This document shows, in pieces, positions 1-7,652 of a DNA stretch of 64,000 bases. The notes beneath the pieces were generated by a model. The model worked only from the letters and a program-made list of their open reading frames with translations. It made no database searches and was not told the origin of the DNA. How positions within the stretch are numbered: the stretch's first letter is position 1; each line of letters starts with the position of its first letter. Position numbers and translations under genes: made by a program. Origin of the DNA: CAYXGZ01 sp964464755 (lineage in GTDB: Bacteria; Planctomycetota; MHYJ01; JACPRB01); assembly GCA_964464755.1 (NCBI GenBank), contig CAYXGZ010000016.1:1-64000 (forward strand). The letters run 5' to 3'.

Positions 1-620
1 GAGAGCTCCATCGGGCAGCGCACGCCCTTGGGGATGTAGCAGAACGAGCCGTCGGTGAAGACCGCGGAGTTGAGCGTCGCGAAGAAGTTGTCCGTGGGCG
101 GGACGACGGTCCCGAGCCACTTCTTCACGAGGTCGCCGTGCTCGCGCACCGCCTCGGAGAAGCTGCAGAAGATCACGCCGAGCTTCAGGAGCCGGTCCTT
201 GAAGGTCGTCGCGACCGAGACGCTGTCGAAGACGGCGTCGACGGCGACGCCGGACAGCGCCTCCTGCTCGCGCAGCGGGATGCCGAGCTTCTCGTAGGTG
301 CGGCGCAGCTCGGGGTCGATCTCGTCCAGGCTCTTGGGCCGGATCTTCTGCTTCGGCGCGCTGTAGTAGTACGAGTCCTGGTAGTCGATCTTCGGGTAGC
401 GCAGGTTCGCCCAGCGCGGCTCGGTCATCGTCTTCCAGTGCGCGAAGGCCTTGAGGCGCCACTCGAGCAGCCACGCGGGCTCGCCCTTCTTCGCGGAGAT
501 CAGGCGGACGATGTCCTCGTTGAGGCCCTTGGGGACCGAGTCGGCCTCGATGTCCGTGACGAAGCCGTACTTGTAGTCCTGGCCGGCGAGGTGGTTGAGG
601 GTGTCGCGGGAGTCGCTCAT
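1..620 (-). CDS. sufB: Fe-S cluster assembly scaffold SufB (C-terminus off window)
   Basis: The N-terminal ~206 residues of SufB are present and the rest lies beyond the left edge. SufB is the cysteine-bearing scaffold subunit of the cytosolic SufBCD complex that builds Fe-S clusters. Recognised from the family-typical opening (YKYGFVTDIEAD, PEWL-like LLEWRL, KIDYQDSYYYSAPK), the LGIPLREQEAL region, and the segment ending TDGSFCYIPKGVRCPMEL. The ATG at 620 overlaps the stop of the upstream Rrf2 regulator as ATGA, so the two are co-transcribed and probably translationally coupled. Expected regulation is by that regulator in response to Fe-S demand (family knowledge). The remaining suf genes would lie to the left. 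Confidence 0.95.
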   Translation of the reverse strand, partial: MSDSRDTLNHLAGQDYKYGFVTDIEADSVPKGLNEDIVRLISAKKGEPAWLLEWRLKAFAHWKTMTEPRWANLRYPKIDYQDSYYYSAPKQKIRPKSLDEIDPELRRTYEKLGIPLREQEALSGVAVDAVFDSVSVATTFKDRLLKLGVIFCSFSEAVREHGDLVKKWLGTVVPPTDNFFATLNSAVFTDGSFCYIPKGVRCPMEL

Positions 621-1093
621 GGCGAGGCCCTCCGCGCCGGCAGGGAGCGCGCGAAGCGGAGCTGGACGTTCGGCAGGTCGTCCGGCAGCGGCCGCGTCAT
701 CTCGTCCAGCGTGATCGCCTTCAGCGCGTCGAGGAAGGAGAGGCTGATGCGGCGCAGGTTCGCGCCCACCGCGCAGGTCGGCTGGAGATCGCAGGCGGAG
801 GCCCCGCCCTCGCTGCACTCCGTCAGCGCCACCTGGCCCTCGAGGGACGACACGATGTCGGCGAGGGTGATCTGGGTCGGGCTCTTGGCGAGGCTGAAGC
901 CGCCCTTCACGCCCCGGTGCGCGATCAGCAACCCGCTGTGCGCCAACATCTTAAGCAGCTTGCTCACGGTCGGCAGCGGGAGCTTGGTCTCGGCGGAGAG
1001 GTCGCGGGCGGAGCGCATGACGCGGGCCGGTTCCTGCGCGAAGCGCGTCAGGAGCATGATGCCGTAATCGGTGAGCCTGGCCATCCGGATCAT
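617..1093 (-). CDS. Rrf2-family Fe-S-sensing regulator of the suf operon (SufR/IscR-like)
   Basis: 158 residues, the usual length for Rrf2 proteins. The N-terminal winged helix-turn-helix (about residues 1-75, with LTDYGIMLLTRFA and GVKGGFSLAKSP) is followed by three cysteines, C93, C101 and C107. Their spacing matches the [2Fe-2S] ligands of IscR-type regulators. It is directly upstream of sufB with a 4-bp ATGA overlap, so it most likely controls its own operon. The start at 1093 (MIRMARLTDY) is used; an internal ATG at 1084 is equally plausible because many homologs start MxRLTDYG. The divergent ygfZ-like gene shares its AT-rich upstream region, which could hold a common operator. Confidence 0.93.
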   Translation of the reverse strand: MIRMARLTDYGIMLLTRFAQEPARVMRSARDLSAETKLPLPTVSKLLKMLAHSGLLIAHRGVKGGFSLAKSPTQITLADIVSSLEGQVALTECSEGGASACDLQPTCAVGANLRRISLSFLDALKAITLDEMTRPLPDDLPNVQLRFARSLPARRASP

Positions 1094-1102
1094 GGTTTCC
1101 GC

Positions 1103-1132
1103 CTAAACAGTACTAAAGTTGTCTGATATTAT
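1103..1132. promoter_or_regulatory. Divergent promoter and candidate Rrf2 operator
   Basis: A distinctly AT-rich island between the divergent Rrf2 and ygfZ-like genes. On the plus strand TATTAT at 1127-1132 sits 8 bp before the ygfZ ATG (leaderless-type). On the minus strand TACTGT (1112-1107) sits 13 bp before the Rrf2 start. Between them an imperfect dyad runs CAG (1108-1110) ... CTG (1123-1125) around TACTAAAGTTGT. The positions fit an autoregulatory Rrf2 site covering both promoters. This is inference from position and composition. Confidence 0.45.
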
Positions 1133-1140
1133 CGGAGCCC

Positions 1141-2022
1141 ATGGACGAGGTCAAGGGAGCGGCGCTCTGGCGCCTCGAGGATCGCGGCCTGCTGGAACTG
1201 CGGGGTCCCGACCGCATCCGGCTCCTGCACGGCGCGACGACCAACGACGTGCTCCTCCTCGCCACCGGCCGCGAAGGCGGCTCGTTCAAGAAGGGCGAGC
1301 GGATCGCGCTGGCGACGACTCCCGCGGGCCGCGGCCAGTTCAGCACCGCGACCAACCGACAGGGCAAGATGGTCGCCGCGTTCTCGCTGCTGCTCGAGGC
1401 CGACCGGGTCCTGCTCGACGTGGACCGCGCCGCCCTTCCCGCGCTGAAGGCCCACCTCGAGTCGCTGACGATCATGGACGACGTGCAGTACCGCGACGCG
1501 ACGGACGGCGCCTCGTGGTGGCGCGTCGAGGACTCGGGCCTCGCGCGCGACCTGGCCCCCTTCCACTTCCGCCGAGAGGGGAACCTGTCCATCCAGCGCC
1601 ACGACCCCGGCGTCGTGATCCGCGCCGACGGTCCCTCCGACATCGAGTCGCGCCTGCTCGCCGCGGGGGCCGTCCTGCGCCCGGCGGACGACCTCGAGCG
1701 GCGCCGCATCGCCGCGGGCTGGCCGCGCTGGGGCGTGGACATCGGCCCCGACCTGCTGCCCGTCGAGGCGGGGCTGGAGGGCGTCGCGCTGAGCTACACC
1801 AAGGGCTGCTACCTCGGGCAGGAGGTGCTGCAGCGCGTGAAGACGTACTCCGAGCCGCCGCTGGGGCTGGTGCGCGTCGAGCTGGGCGGAGGGGGCGGGC
1901 CGGAAATCGGCCGCCTCACGAGCCGGGCGGGCGAGCTCGGCCTCGCGCTCGTGAAGAAGGGGCACCGGGCGCCGGGCACGACCGGCACGCTGGAGGGCGG
2001 GATCCCGGCCCGGGTCCTCTAG
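1141..2022 (+). CDS. ygfZ: YgfZ/GcvT-like folate-binding Fe-S maintenance protein
   Basis: 293 residues. The family signature K-G-C-Y-x-G-Q-E is present as KGCYLGQEV at residues 221-229 with the key Cys at 223, preceded by GLEGVALSYT. The N-terminal half has the GcvT-like fold features (RLLHGATTNDV, GRGQFSTATNRQGKMVAAF). YgfZ (IBA57-related) proteins use tetrahydrofolate to help maintain a subset of Fe-S enzymes such as MiaB. Placement back-to-back with rrf2-sufB is functionally coherent. The ATG follows a TATTAT hexamer by 8 bp with no Shine-Dalgarno, so the mRNA is probably leaderless. Its stop overlaps that of convergent fdhD by 4 bp. Confidence 0.88.
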   Translation: MDEVKGAALWRLEDRGLLELRGPDRIRLLHGATTNDVLLLATGREGGSFKKGERIALATTPAGRGQFSTATNRQGKMVAAFSLLLEADRVLLDVDRAALPALKAHLESLTIMDDVQYRDATDGASWWRVEDSGLARDLAPFHFRREGNLSIQRHDPGVVIRADGPSDIESRLLAAGAVLRPADDLERRRIAAGWPRWGVDIGPDLLPVEAGLEGVALSYTKGCYLGQEVLQRVKTYSEPPLGLVRVELGGGGGPEIGRLTSRAGELGLALVKKGHRAPGTTGTLEGGIPARVL

Positions 2023-2837
2023 ACCTCGATCCGCTCCGCCCCGCAGTAGATGTTGAAGGCGTCCTTGCGGAGGAAGCCGATCAGCGTCATCCCCATCTCC
2101 ATCGCGAACTCGACGGCCAGGCTCGAGGGCGCGGAGACGGCGCAGACGATCGGGATGCGGGCCATCGCGGCCTTCTGGATGATCTCGAAGCTCGCGCGGC
2201 CGCTCACCATCAGGATGTGCTTGTCGAGCGGGAGCTTGTCGTTCAGGAAGACCGAGCCGATCGCCTTGTCGGTCGCGTTGTGCCGGCCCACGTCCTCGCG
2301 CAGCGTCAGCAGCGTCCCGTGGTGGTCGAAGACGCCCACGGCGTGCAGCCCGCCCGTCTTCTCGAACACGGTCTGCGCCTTGCGCAGCGCGCCGCCGAGC
2401 GAGTAGACGGTGTCGAGCTTGATGCGGAAGCGCGCGGCGACCGGCTTCGCGTGGGTCTTGATGTTCTCGATGGCCGCCTTGCCGCAGATCCCGCAGGAGC
2501 TCGACGCGTAGAAATTGCGCTTCAGCTTCGAGAGGTCGGCCTTCTTCCCCGTCGCGGGCGTCACGTTGATGATGTTCCGCAGGTCGGGGTTCTTCTCGTC
2601 GTTGCAGTAGCGGATCGCGCCGATGTCGTCGGGCGACTTCAGGAAGCCCTCGGTGAAGAGGAACCCGGCCGCCAGGTCGAAGTCGTCGCCCGGCGTGCGC
2701 ATCGTGACGGCGATCGGCTCGTTCGAGATCCGGATCTCCAGCGGCTCCTCGACGGCCAGCTCGTCCGGCGCCTCCTCGTGGGCGACCCCGCGGACGATCT
2801 TCTTCGTGTCGTGTCGGGCGATCCGGGGCGATGTCAT
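2019..2837 (-). CDS. fdhD: Formate dehydrogenase accessory sulfurtransferase FdhD
   Basis: 272 residues, normal for FdhD, which transfers sulfur from a cysteine desulfurase to the Mo/W-bis-MGD cofactor of formate dehydrogenases. The CxxC motif is at C115/C118 (SSCGICGKAAIE). Other family features are the N-terminal EEPLEIRISNEPIAVTMRTP, the GGLHAVGVFD segment and VGRHNATDKAIG. It begins 10 bp after the fdsA stop and is the last gene of the formate dehydrogenase operon, where it is needed to activate the enzyme. Confidence 0.96.
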   Translation of the reverse strand: MTSPRIARHDTKKIVRGVAHEEAPDELAVEEPLEIRISNEPIAVTMRTPGDDFDLAAGFLFTEGFLKSPDDIGAIRYCNDEKNPDLRNIINVTPATGKKADLSKLKRNFYASSSCGICGKAAIENIKTHAKPVAARFRIKLDTVYSLGGALRKAQTVFEKTGGLHAVGVFDHHGTLLTLREDVGRHNATDKAIGSVFLNDKLPLDKHILMVSGRASFEIIQKAAMARIPIVCAVSAPSSLAVEFAMEMGMTLIGFLRKDAFNIYCGAERIEV

Positions 2838-2847
2838 GGTCCCTCTC

Positions 2848-5586
2848 TCATTCGATGATGCGGGCCCGGACCTTCCGGGCGGGCGCGCGCGCGGCGCGGC
2901 CCCTCGGCGCGGCGGTCTTCTCCACCGCCACCGTCGAGACCTTGTACTCCGGGCACTTGGACAGGTCGTCGGACGAGCTCGACAGGAGCGTGTTGAGGTC
3001 GAGCTCCGGGAAGTGGAACGTCGTGAAGAGCATGCCCGGGGGCACGCGGTCGCTGATCCGGGCGGGCAGCTTCACCTCGCCCCGGGCGCTGCGCAGCGTC
3101 GCGAGGTCGCCGTTCGCGATCCCCAGCTCCGCCGCGTCGTCCGCGTGGATCTCCAGCACGTCCGTGTCGACGAACTCGAGGAGCTTCGAGTGCCGGGTCT
3201 GGGCGCCGCAGTTGTAGTGGTGCAGCACGCGGCCCGTGACGAGCGTGAACGGGTACTCCTCCGTCGGCTCCTCGCCGGGCGGCCGGTACTCGACGGGCGC
3301 GAACTTCGCCCGCCCGCGCGGGAACTGCTCGGAGTGCATGACGCTGGTGCCGGGGTGCGAGAGCTCCGGCACCGGCCACTGCAGGCCGTAGCCCCGGTCG
3401 AGCTTCTCGTAGGTCACGCCGCCCATCGAGGGCGTCTGCGCGGCGATCTCGTCCATGATCTGCGACGGGTGGTCGTAGGCCATCGGGTGGCCCATGGCCG
3501 TCGAGACCTCGCAGATCGCCTGCCAGTCGGGCTTCACGCCCGGCGGCGGGTCGACGACCTTGCGGATGCGCTGGATGCGGCGCTCGCCGTTGGTGAACGT
3601 GCCGTCCTTCTCGACGAAGCTCGCGGCCGGCAGGACCAGGTGCGCGTGCTTCGCGGTCTCGTTGAAGAAGAGGTCGTGCACGACGAGGAAGTCGAGCTTG
3701 TCGAGCGCGGCCCGGACCTTGTTCAGGTTCGGGTCGGTCTGCGCGACGTCGTAGCCGATCACCCAGAGGCCCTTGAGCTCGCCCTCGAGCGCGGCGTCCC
3801 ACATCTCCGGGAGCTTCCAGCCCTTCTTCTGCGGCAGGGGCCGGCCCGTGATGCGCTCGAAGGTCGAGCGGACCCGGTCGTCGTCGAGGCGCTGGTACGC
3901 GGTGTAGTAGACGGGCACCGAGCCGACGTCGCAGGCGCCCTGCACGTTGTTCTGGCCGCGCAGCGGGTTGATGCCCGTGCCGGGCCGGCCGACGTTGCCG
4001 GTCAGGATGGCGAGGTTGCACATCGCCATGATCCCGTACGAGCCCCACTTGTGCTCGCTGACGCCGAGGCCATGGCAGCTCATCGAGGCTCCGCTGCCCG
4101 CGTAGAGCCGCGCGGCCTTGCGCAGGAGCTCCGCGGGGACGCCCGAGATCCGCTCGGTCTCCTCCGGGGTGTAGCGCTTCACGACCTCGACCCAGGCCTC
4201 GAAGTTCTCCGTGCGGCCCTGGATGAACTTCTCGTCGTAGAGCCCCTCCTCGAGGATGACGTTGGCCATCCCGTTGAAGACCGCGACGTTCGTCCCCGGG
4301 CGCAGCGCGAGGTGCACGTCCGCGTAGCGGGCGAGCTCGATCTTGCGCGGGTCGATGACGACGAGCTGAGCGCCCTTGCGGACGGCGCGCTTGATGCGGG
4401 CGCCCGTCACCGGGTGGCCCTCGGTCGGGTTCGACCCGATGACCATGAGCAGCTTGGCCTTGTCGATGTCGCCCAGCGAGTTCGTCGCGGCCCAGGTCCC
4501 GAAGACCTCCATCATCCCGCTGACGGTCGCGCTGTGGCAGACGCGCGCGCAGTTCTCGACGTTGTTCGTCCCCACCGCGGCCCGCATGAAGCGGGACATG
4601 AGGTAGTTCTCCTCGTTCGACCCGCGGGCCGAGGAGATCCCCGCCAGCGCGTCGGGGCCGTGCTTCTCCCGGATCGCCGTGAACTTCTCCGCGATCATCT
4701 TGATGGCGCCGTCCCAGGAGATCGGCTCCCAGTCCTTGCCCTTGCGGACCATCGGCGTGCGGAGGCGCTCCTTCGCGTAGATGTAGTCCCAGCCGAAGCG
4801 GCCCTTCACGCAGGCGTGGCCCCAGTTGACCGGGCTCGCCTCGACCGGGCGCATCGAGACGATGCGCCCGCCGCGCGTGCCGACGTCGAAGTTGCAGCCG
4901 ACGCCGCAGTACGCGCAGGTCGTGCGCGTGACGAAGTCCGGCTTGCCGGTCGCGGCGACGGCCTTCTCCTGGAGCGCGTCGGTCGGGCACTCCTTGACGC
5001 AGGCGCCGCAGGACACGCAGTTGGACTCCGCGAAGCCGGCGTCGTTGCCCGCGGTGACGGAGGACGCGAAGCCGCGGCCGACCATCGAGATCGCGAAGGT
5101 GCCCTGGATCTCGTCGCAGGCCCGCACGCAGCGGGCGCAGGCGATGCACTTGTTCGGGTCGAAGAGGAAGAACGGGTTCGAGGCGTCCACCTCGTACGAG
5201 CGCTTGCGGGGCGCGGCGTAGCGGACCTTCTTGAGGCCGAAGCGCGCCGCGTAGGTCTTCAGCGCGTCGGCGGCCTCGAGGGCCCCGTCGCCCTGCTCGG
5301 AGAGGTAGAGCTCGACGATGTTGCGGCGGTGGCGGTTGATCGCCTCGGAGTCGGTCTTCACGGACATGCCGTCGCGGACGGGCGTGGTGCAGGAGGCCGG
5401 GAAGCCGCGCTGGCCTTCCACTTCGCAGATGCAGAGCCGGCAGGAGCCGTAGGCCTTCAGCGCGCCGGAGGCGCAGAGGGAGGGGATCTCGACCCCCGCG
5501 CGGCGCGCGGCCTGCCAGAGGCTGTCGCCGGCCTGGGCCTCGACCGCCCGGCCGTCCAGCGTCAGCCGGATCTTGTCGTTGGGCAT
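2848..5586 (-). CDS. fdsA: NAD-dependent formate dehydrogenase, molybdopterin catalytic subunit
   Basis: 912 residues. Oxidises formate to CO2 in the cytoplasm. Order: an N-terminal [2Fe-2S] plant-ferredoxin/NuoG-like domain (C38, C49, C52, C66); two [4Fe-4S] motifs (C147/C150/C153/C157 and C190/C193/C196/C200); a molybdopterin oxidoreductase [4Fe-4S] motif (C224, C227, C231, C259); the catalytic region CARVCHSATV with active-site Cys350; then the molybdopterin and dinucleotide-binding domains. The active site is Cys, not selenocysteine, although selenoprotein-like genes occur at 44087-45053. The ATG at 5586 is chosen because it gives the canonical KIRLTLDG ferredoxin start with GAGGAG upstream; an open frame continues upstream without homology. 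Confidence 0.96.
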   Translation of the reverse strand: MPNDKIRLTLDGRAVEAQAGDSLWQAARRAGVEIPSLCASGALKAYGSCRLCICEVEGQRGFPASCTTPVRDGMSVKTDSEAINRHRRNIVELYLSEQGDGALEAADALKTYAARFGLKKVRYAAPRKRSYEVDASNPFFLFDPNKCIACARCVRACDEIQGTFAISMVGRGFASSVTAGNDAGFAESNCVSCGACVKECPTDALQEKAVAATGKPDFVTRTTCAYCGVGCNFDVGTRGGRIVSMRPVEASPVNWGHACVKGRFGWDYIYAKERLRTPMVRKGKDWEPISWDGAIKMIAEKFTAIREKHGPDALAGISSARGSNEENYLMSRFMRAAVGTNNVENCARVCHSATVSGMMEVFGTWAATNSLGDIDKAKLLMVIGSNPTEGHPVTGARIKRAVRKGAQLVVIDPRKIELARYADVHLALRPGTNVAVFNGMANVILEEGLYDEKFIQGRTENFEAWVEVVKRYTPEETERISGVPAELLRKAARLYAGSGASMSCHGLGVSEHKWGSYGIMAMCNLAILTGNVGRPGTGINPLRGQNNVQGACDVGSVPVYYTAYQRLDDDRVRSTFERITGRPLPQKKGWKLPEMWDAALEGELKGLWVIGYDVAQTDPNLNKVRAALDKLDFLVVHDLFFNETAKHAHLVLPAASFVEKDGTFTNGERRIQRIRKVVDPPPGVKPDWQAICEVSTAMGHPMAYDHPSQIMDEIAAQTPSMGGVTYEKLDRGYGLQWPVPELSHPGTSVMHSEQFPRGRAKFAPVEYRPPGEEPTEEYPFTLVTGRVLHHYNCGAQTRHSKLLEFVDTDVLEIHADDAAELGIANGDLATLRSARGEVKLPARISDRVPPGMLFTTFHFPELDLNTLLSSSSDDLSKCPEYKVSTVAVEKTAAPRGRAARAPARKVRARIIE

Positions 5587-5636
5587 GCGGGATCGCTCCT
5601 CGTCGGGTCCGGGGCCATTGTAGCCCCCGGGCCGGG

Positions 5637-7133
5637 TCATTTCCGCAGGCGCGTCGAGAACTCCCGGGGCCAGTACTGCATCGCGGTCAGCACCGGGTAC
5701 GGCGCCAGGCCCCCCAGCGCGCAGAGGCTCGTCATCTTCATCGTCTCGCCGAGGTCGCGGATCGTCTCCAGGTCCTCCGCCGTCGCCCGCTTCGCGAGCA
5801 CGCGCTCGAGGATCTCCTTCGCCCGGGTCGAGCCGACCCGGCACGGCGTGCACTTGCCGCAGGACTCGTCGGCCGTGAACTCCATGAAGTGGCGCGCGAG
5901 CTCGACCATGTCGGTCGACTGGTCGAACACGACGATGCCGCCGTGGCCGAGGATGCCGCCCGCCTTCGCGAACTCGTCGAAGCAGACCGGCGTGTCGAGC
6001 AGCTTCTCGGGGAAGATCGAGCCCAGCGGCCCGCCGACCTGGACGGCCTTGAACATCGAGCCCCTCGGCATCCCCCCGCCGAAGCCGTGGATGACGTCGC
6101 CGAGCTTCACGCCGAAGGGCACCTCGACGAGGCCCGCGTTCTTCACGCAGCCCGCGAGCTGCAGCGGCATCGTGCCCTTGCTCTTCTCGCTGCCGATCGA
6201 CGCGTGCCACGCGCCGCCGCGGTCCAGGATGTCCGGGATCGTCGCGAAGGTGACGACGTTGTTCACGACGGTCGGCTTGCCGTGCAGGCCGACGACCGCC
6301 GGGAACGGCGGCTTCGGCCGGACCATGCCGCGCTTGCCCTCGAGGCTCTCGAGCAGCGCCGTCTCCTCGCCGCAGATGTAGGCCCCCGCGCCGACAAAGA
6401 CCTCGAGCTCGAAGGTGAAGTCGGAGCCGAGGATGCGGTGGCCGAGCCGCCCGGCCTCCGTGGCCCGCGCGATCGCCGCGCGCAGCTTGCGGAGCGCGTG
6501 CGGGTACTCGCTGCGGCAGTAGATGTAGCCGCGCGTCGCCCCGACGGCCCGCGCGCAGATCGCCATGCCCTCGAGCAGGCGGTAGGGCTCGCCTTCCATG
6601 ACCATGCGGTCGGAATAGGTCCCGGGATCCCCCTCGTCCGCGTTGGCGACGACGTACTTCTGGTCGGATGGCGAGTCCTTCGTCGTCTGCCACTTCACGC
6701 CCGCCGGGAACGCGGCGCCGCCCCGGCCGCGCAGGGCCGAGAGCTTCACCTCGTCCACGATCTTCTGCGGGTCCAGGGCCAGCGCCTTCTCCAGGCCCCG
6801 CCAGCCGCCGTGCACGCGGTAGTCTTCGATCGAGAGCGGGTCGATGACGCCGGCCCTCGCGAACGTGAACCGCGCCTGCTTCGCCAGGAACGGGATCTTC
6901 GCGACGGGCTCGGCGCCCTTCCCCGCGAGGATCGCCGCGACCGACTTCTCCGTCGCGTTGGCCCAGGCGATCCGGCCGCCCTCCGCGTCCGCCTCGACCA
7001 GGGGCTCGAGGAAGAACGCGCCGCGGCTCGAGGTCCGCACGACCTGGCCGCCCTTCGCGGCGAGCGCCTTGGCGACCCGGTCCGCCCCCGCGGCGACCGC
7101 GACGACGTCGTTGGACACGTAGTAGCGCGTCAT
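5637..7133 (-). CDS. fdsB: NAD-dependent formate dehydrogenase, FMN/NAD-binding beta subunit (NuoF-like)
   Basis: 498 residues. It passes electrons from the catalytic subunit to NAD+. An N-terminal thioredoxin-like extension (about 1-110) precedes the NuoF-type domain. The FMN/NADH loops are RGRGGAAFPAG and NADEGDPGTYSDR, followed by GAYICGEETALLESLEG, the SLBB-like stretch and the C-terminal [4Fe-4S] motif ESCGKCTPCR with a further Cys near the C terminus (MTSLCALG). It starts 1 bp after the fdsG stop and ends 50 bp before fdsA, in the usual G-B-A order for soluble NAD-linked formate dehydrogenases. Confidence 0.96.
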   Translation of the reverse strand: MTRYYVSNDVVAVAAGADRVAKALAAKGGQVVRTSSRGAFFLEPLVEADAEGGRIAWANATEKSVAAILAGKGAEPVAKIPFLAKQARFTFARAGVIDPLSIEDYRVHGGWRGLEKALALDPQKIVDEVKLSALRGRGGAAFPAGVKWQTTKDSPSDQKYVVANADEGDPGTYSDRMVMEGEPYRLLEGMAICARAVGATRGYIYCRSEYPHALRKLRAAIARATEAGRLGHRILGSDFTFELEVFVGAGAYICGEETALLESLEGKRGMVRPKPPFPAVVGLHGKPTVVNNVVTFATIPDILDRGGAWHASIGSEKSKGTMPLQLAGCVKNAGLVEVPFGVKLGDVIHGFGGGMPRGSMFKAVQVGGPLGSIFPEKLLDTPVCFDEFAKAGGILGHGGIVVFDQSTDMVELARHFMEFTADESCGKCTPCRVGSTRAKEILERVLAKRATAEDLETIRDLGETMKMTSLCALGGLAPYPVLTAMQYWPREFSTRLRK

Positions 7134-7134
7134 G

Positions 7135-7581
7135 CTAGCGGCATCCCTTCAGCGGCGCCGCCGCGTTGCGCGGGGTCAGCCGCGCGTGCACCTCGCCGTC
7201 GACCATCATCGCCGGCGACAGCGCGCAGGCCCCGAGGCAGTAGACCTTGTCGAGGCTGAACTTCCCGTCGCGGGTCGTCTCCCCGACGCCGACCTTCAGC
7301 TTCTTCTCGAGCGCGTCGAGGCACTTCCCCGCGCCGACCGCGATGCAGCTGTCGCCGAGGCAGACCTTCACCACGTGGCGGCCGGGTTTCTCCGTGCGCA
7401 GGTCGTGGTAGAAGCTCAGCACCCCGCGGACGTCGCTGTCGGTGACGCCCAGGGCCTTGGCGATCAGCGGGACGTGGTCGGGATCGACCCACCCGTACTC
7501 CTCCTGCACGGCCTGGAGGGTCGCCAGGATGTTCGGCGGATGGACGGCGCACTTCTCGAGGATCGCGTTCAGCGCGGCCAC
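7135..7581 (-). CDS. fdsG: NAD-dependent formate dehydrogenase gamma subunit (NuoE-like [2Fe-2S])
   Basis: 148 residues with the NuoE/HoxE fold. An N-terminal helical part (LQAVQEEYGWVDPDHVPLIAKALG) is followed by a thioredoxin-like [2Fe-2S] domain with ligands in VCLGDSCIAVGA and VYCLGACALSPA. It transfers electrons next to the beta subunit. First gene of the fdsGBA-fdhD operon. Start is GTG at 7581, supported by GGGGAGG just upstream; a sigma70-like promoter lies at 7604-7631. Confidence 0.95.
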   Translation of the reverse strand: MAALNAILEKCAVHPPNILATLQAVQEEYGWVDPDHVPLIAKALGVTDSDVRGVLSFYHDLRTEKPGRHVVKVCLGDSCIAVGAGKCLDALEKKLKVGVGETTRDGKFSLDKVYCLGACALSPAMMVDGEVHARLTPRNAAAPLKGCR

Positions 7582-7603
7582 GTTGTCCTCCCCAATGGTC
7601 CGG

Positions 7604-7631
7604 ATTGTCCCACTCCCGCCGGGCCAGTCAA
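7604..7631 (-). promoter_or_regulatory. Sigma70-like promoter of the fds operon
   Basis: On the minus strand TTGACT (7631-7626) and GACAAT (7609-7604) are separated by 16 bp, about 22 bp before the fdsG GTG and its GGGGAGG site. This is the only clear two-box promoter with a leader seen in the window. It would let the fds genes be expressed separately from the upstream glcD-like gene. Confidence 0.5.
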
Positions 7632-7652
7632 TCCTTCTTTCGGGAGCCCCGT

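Noticed and set aside
2848..5586. Selenocysteine formate dehydrogenase
   Set aside because: The active-site codon in CARVCHSATV is Cys and the frame has no internal TGA.
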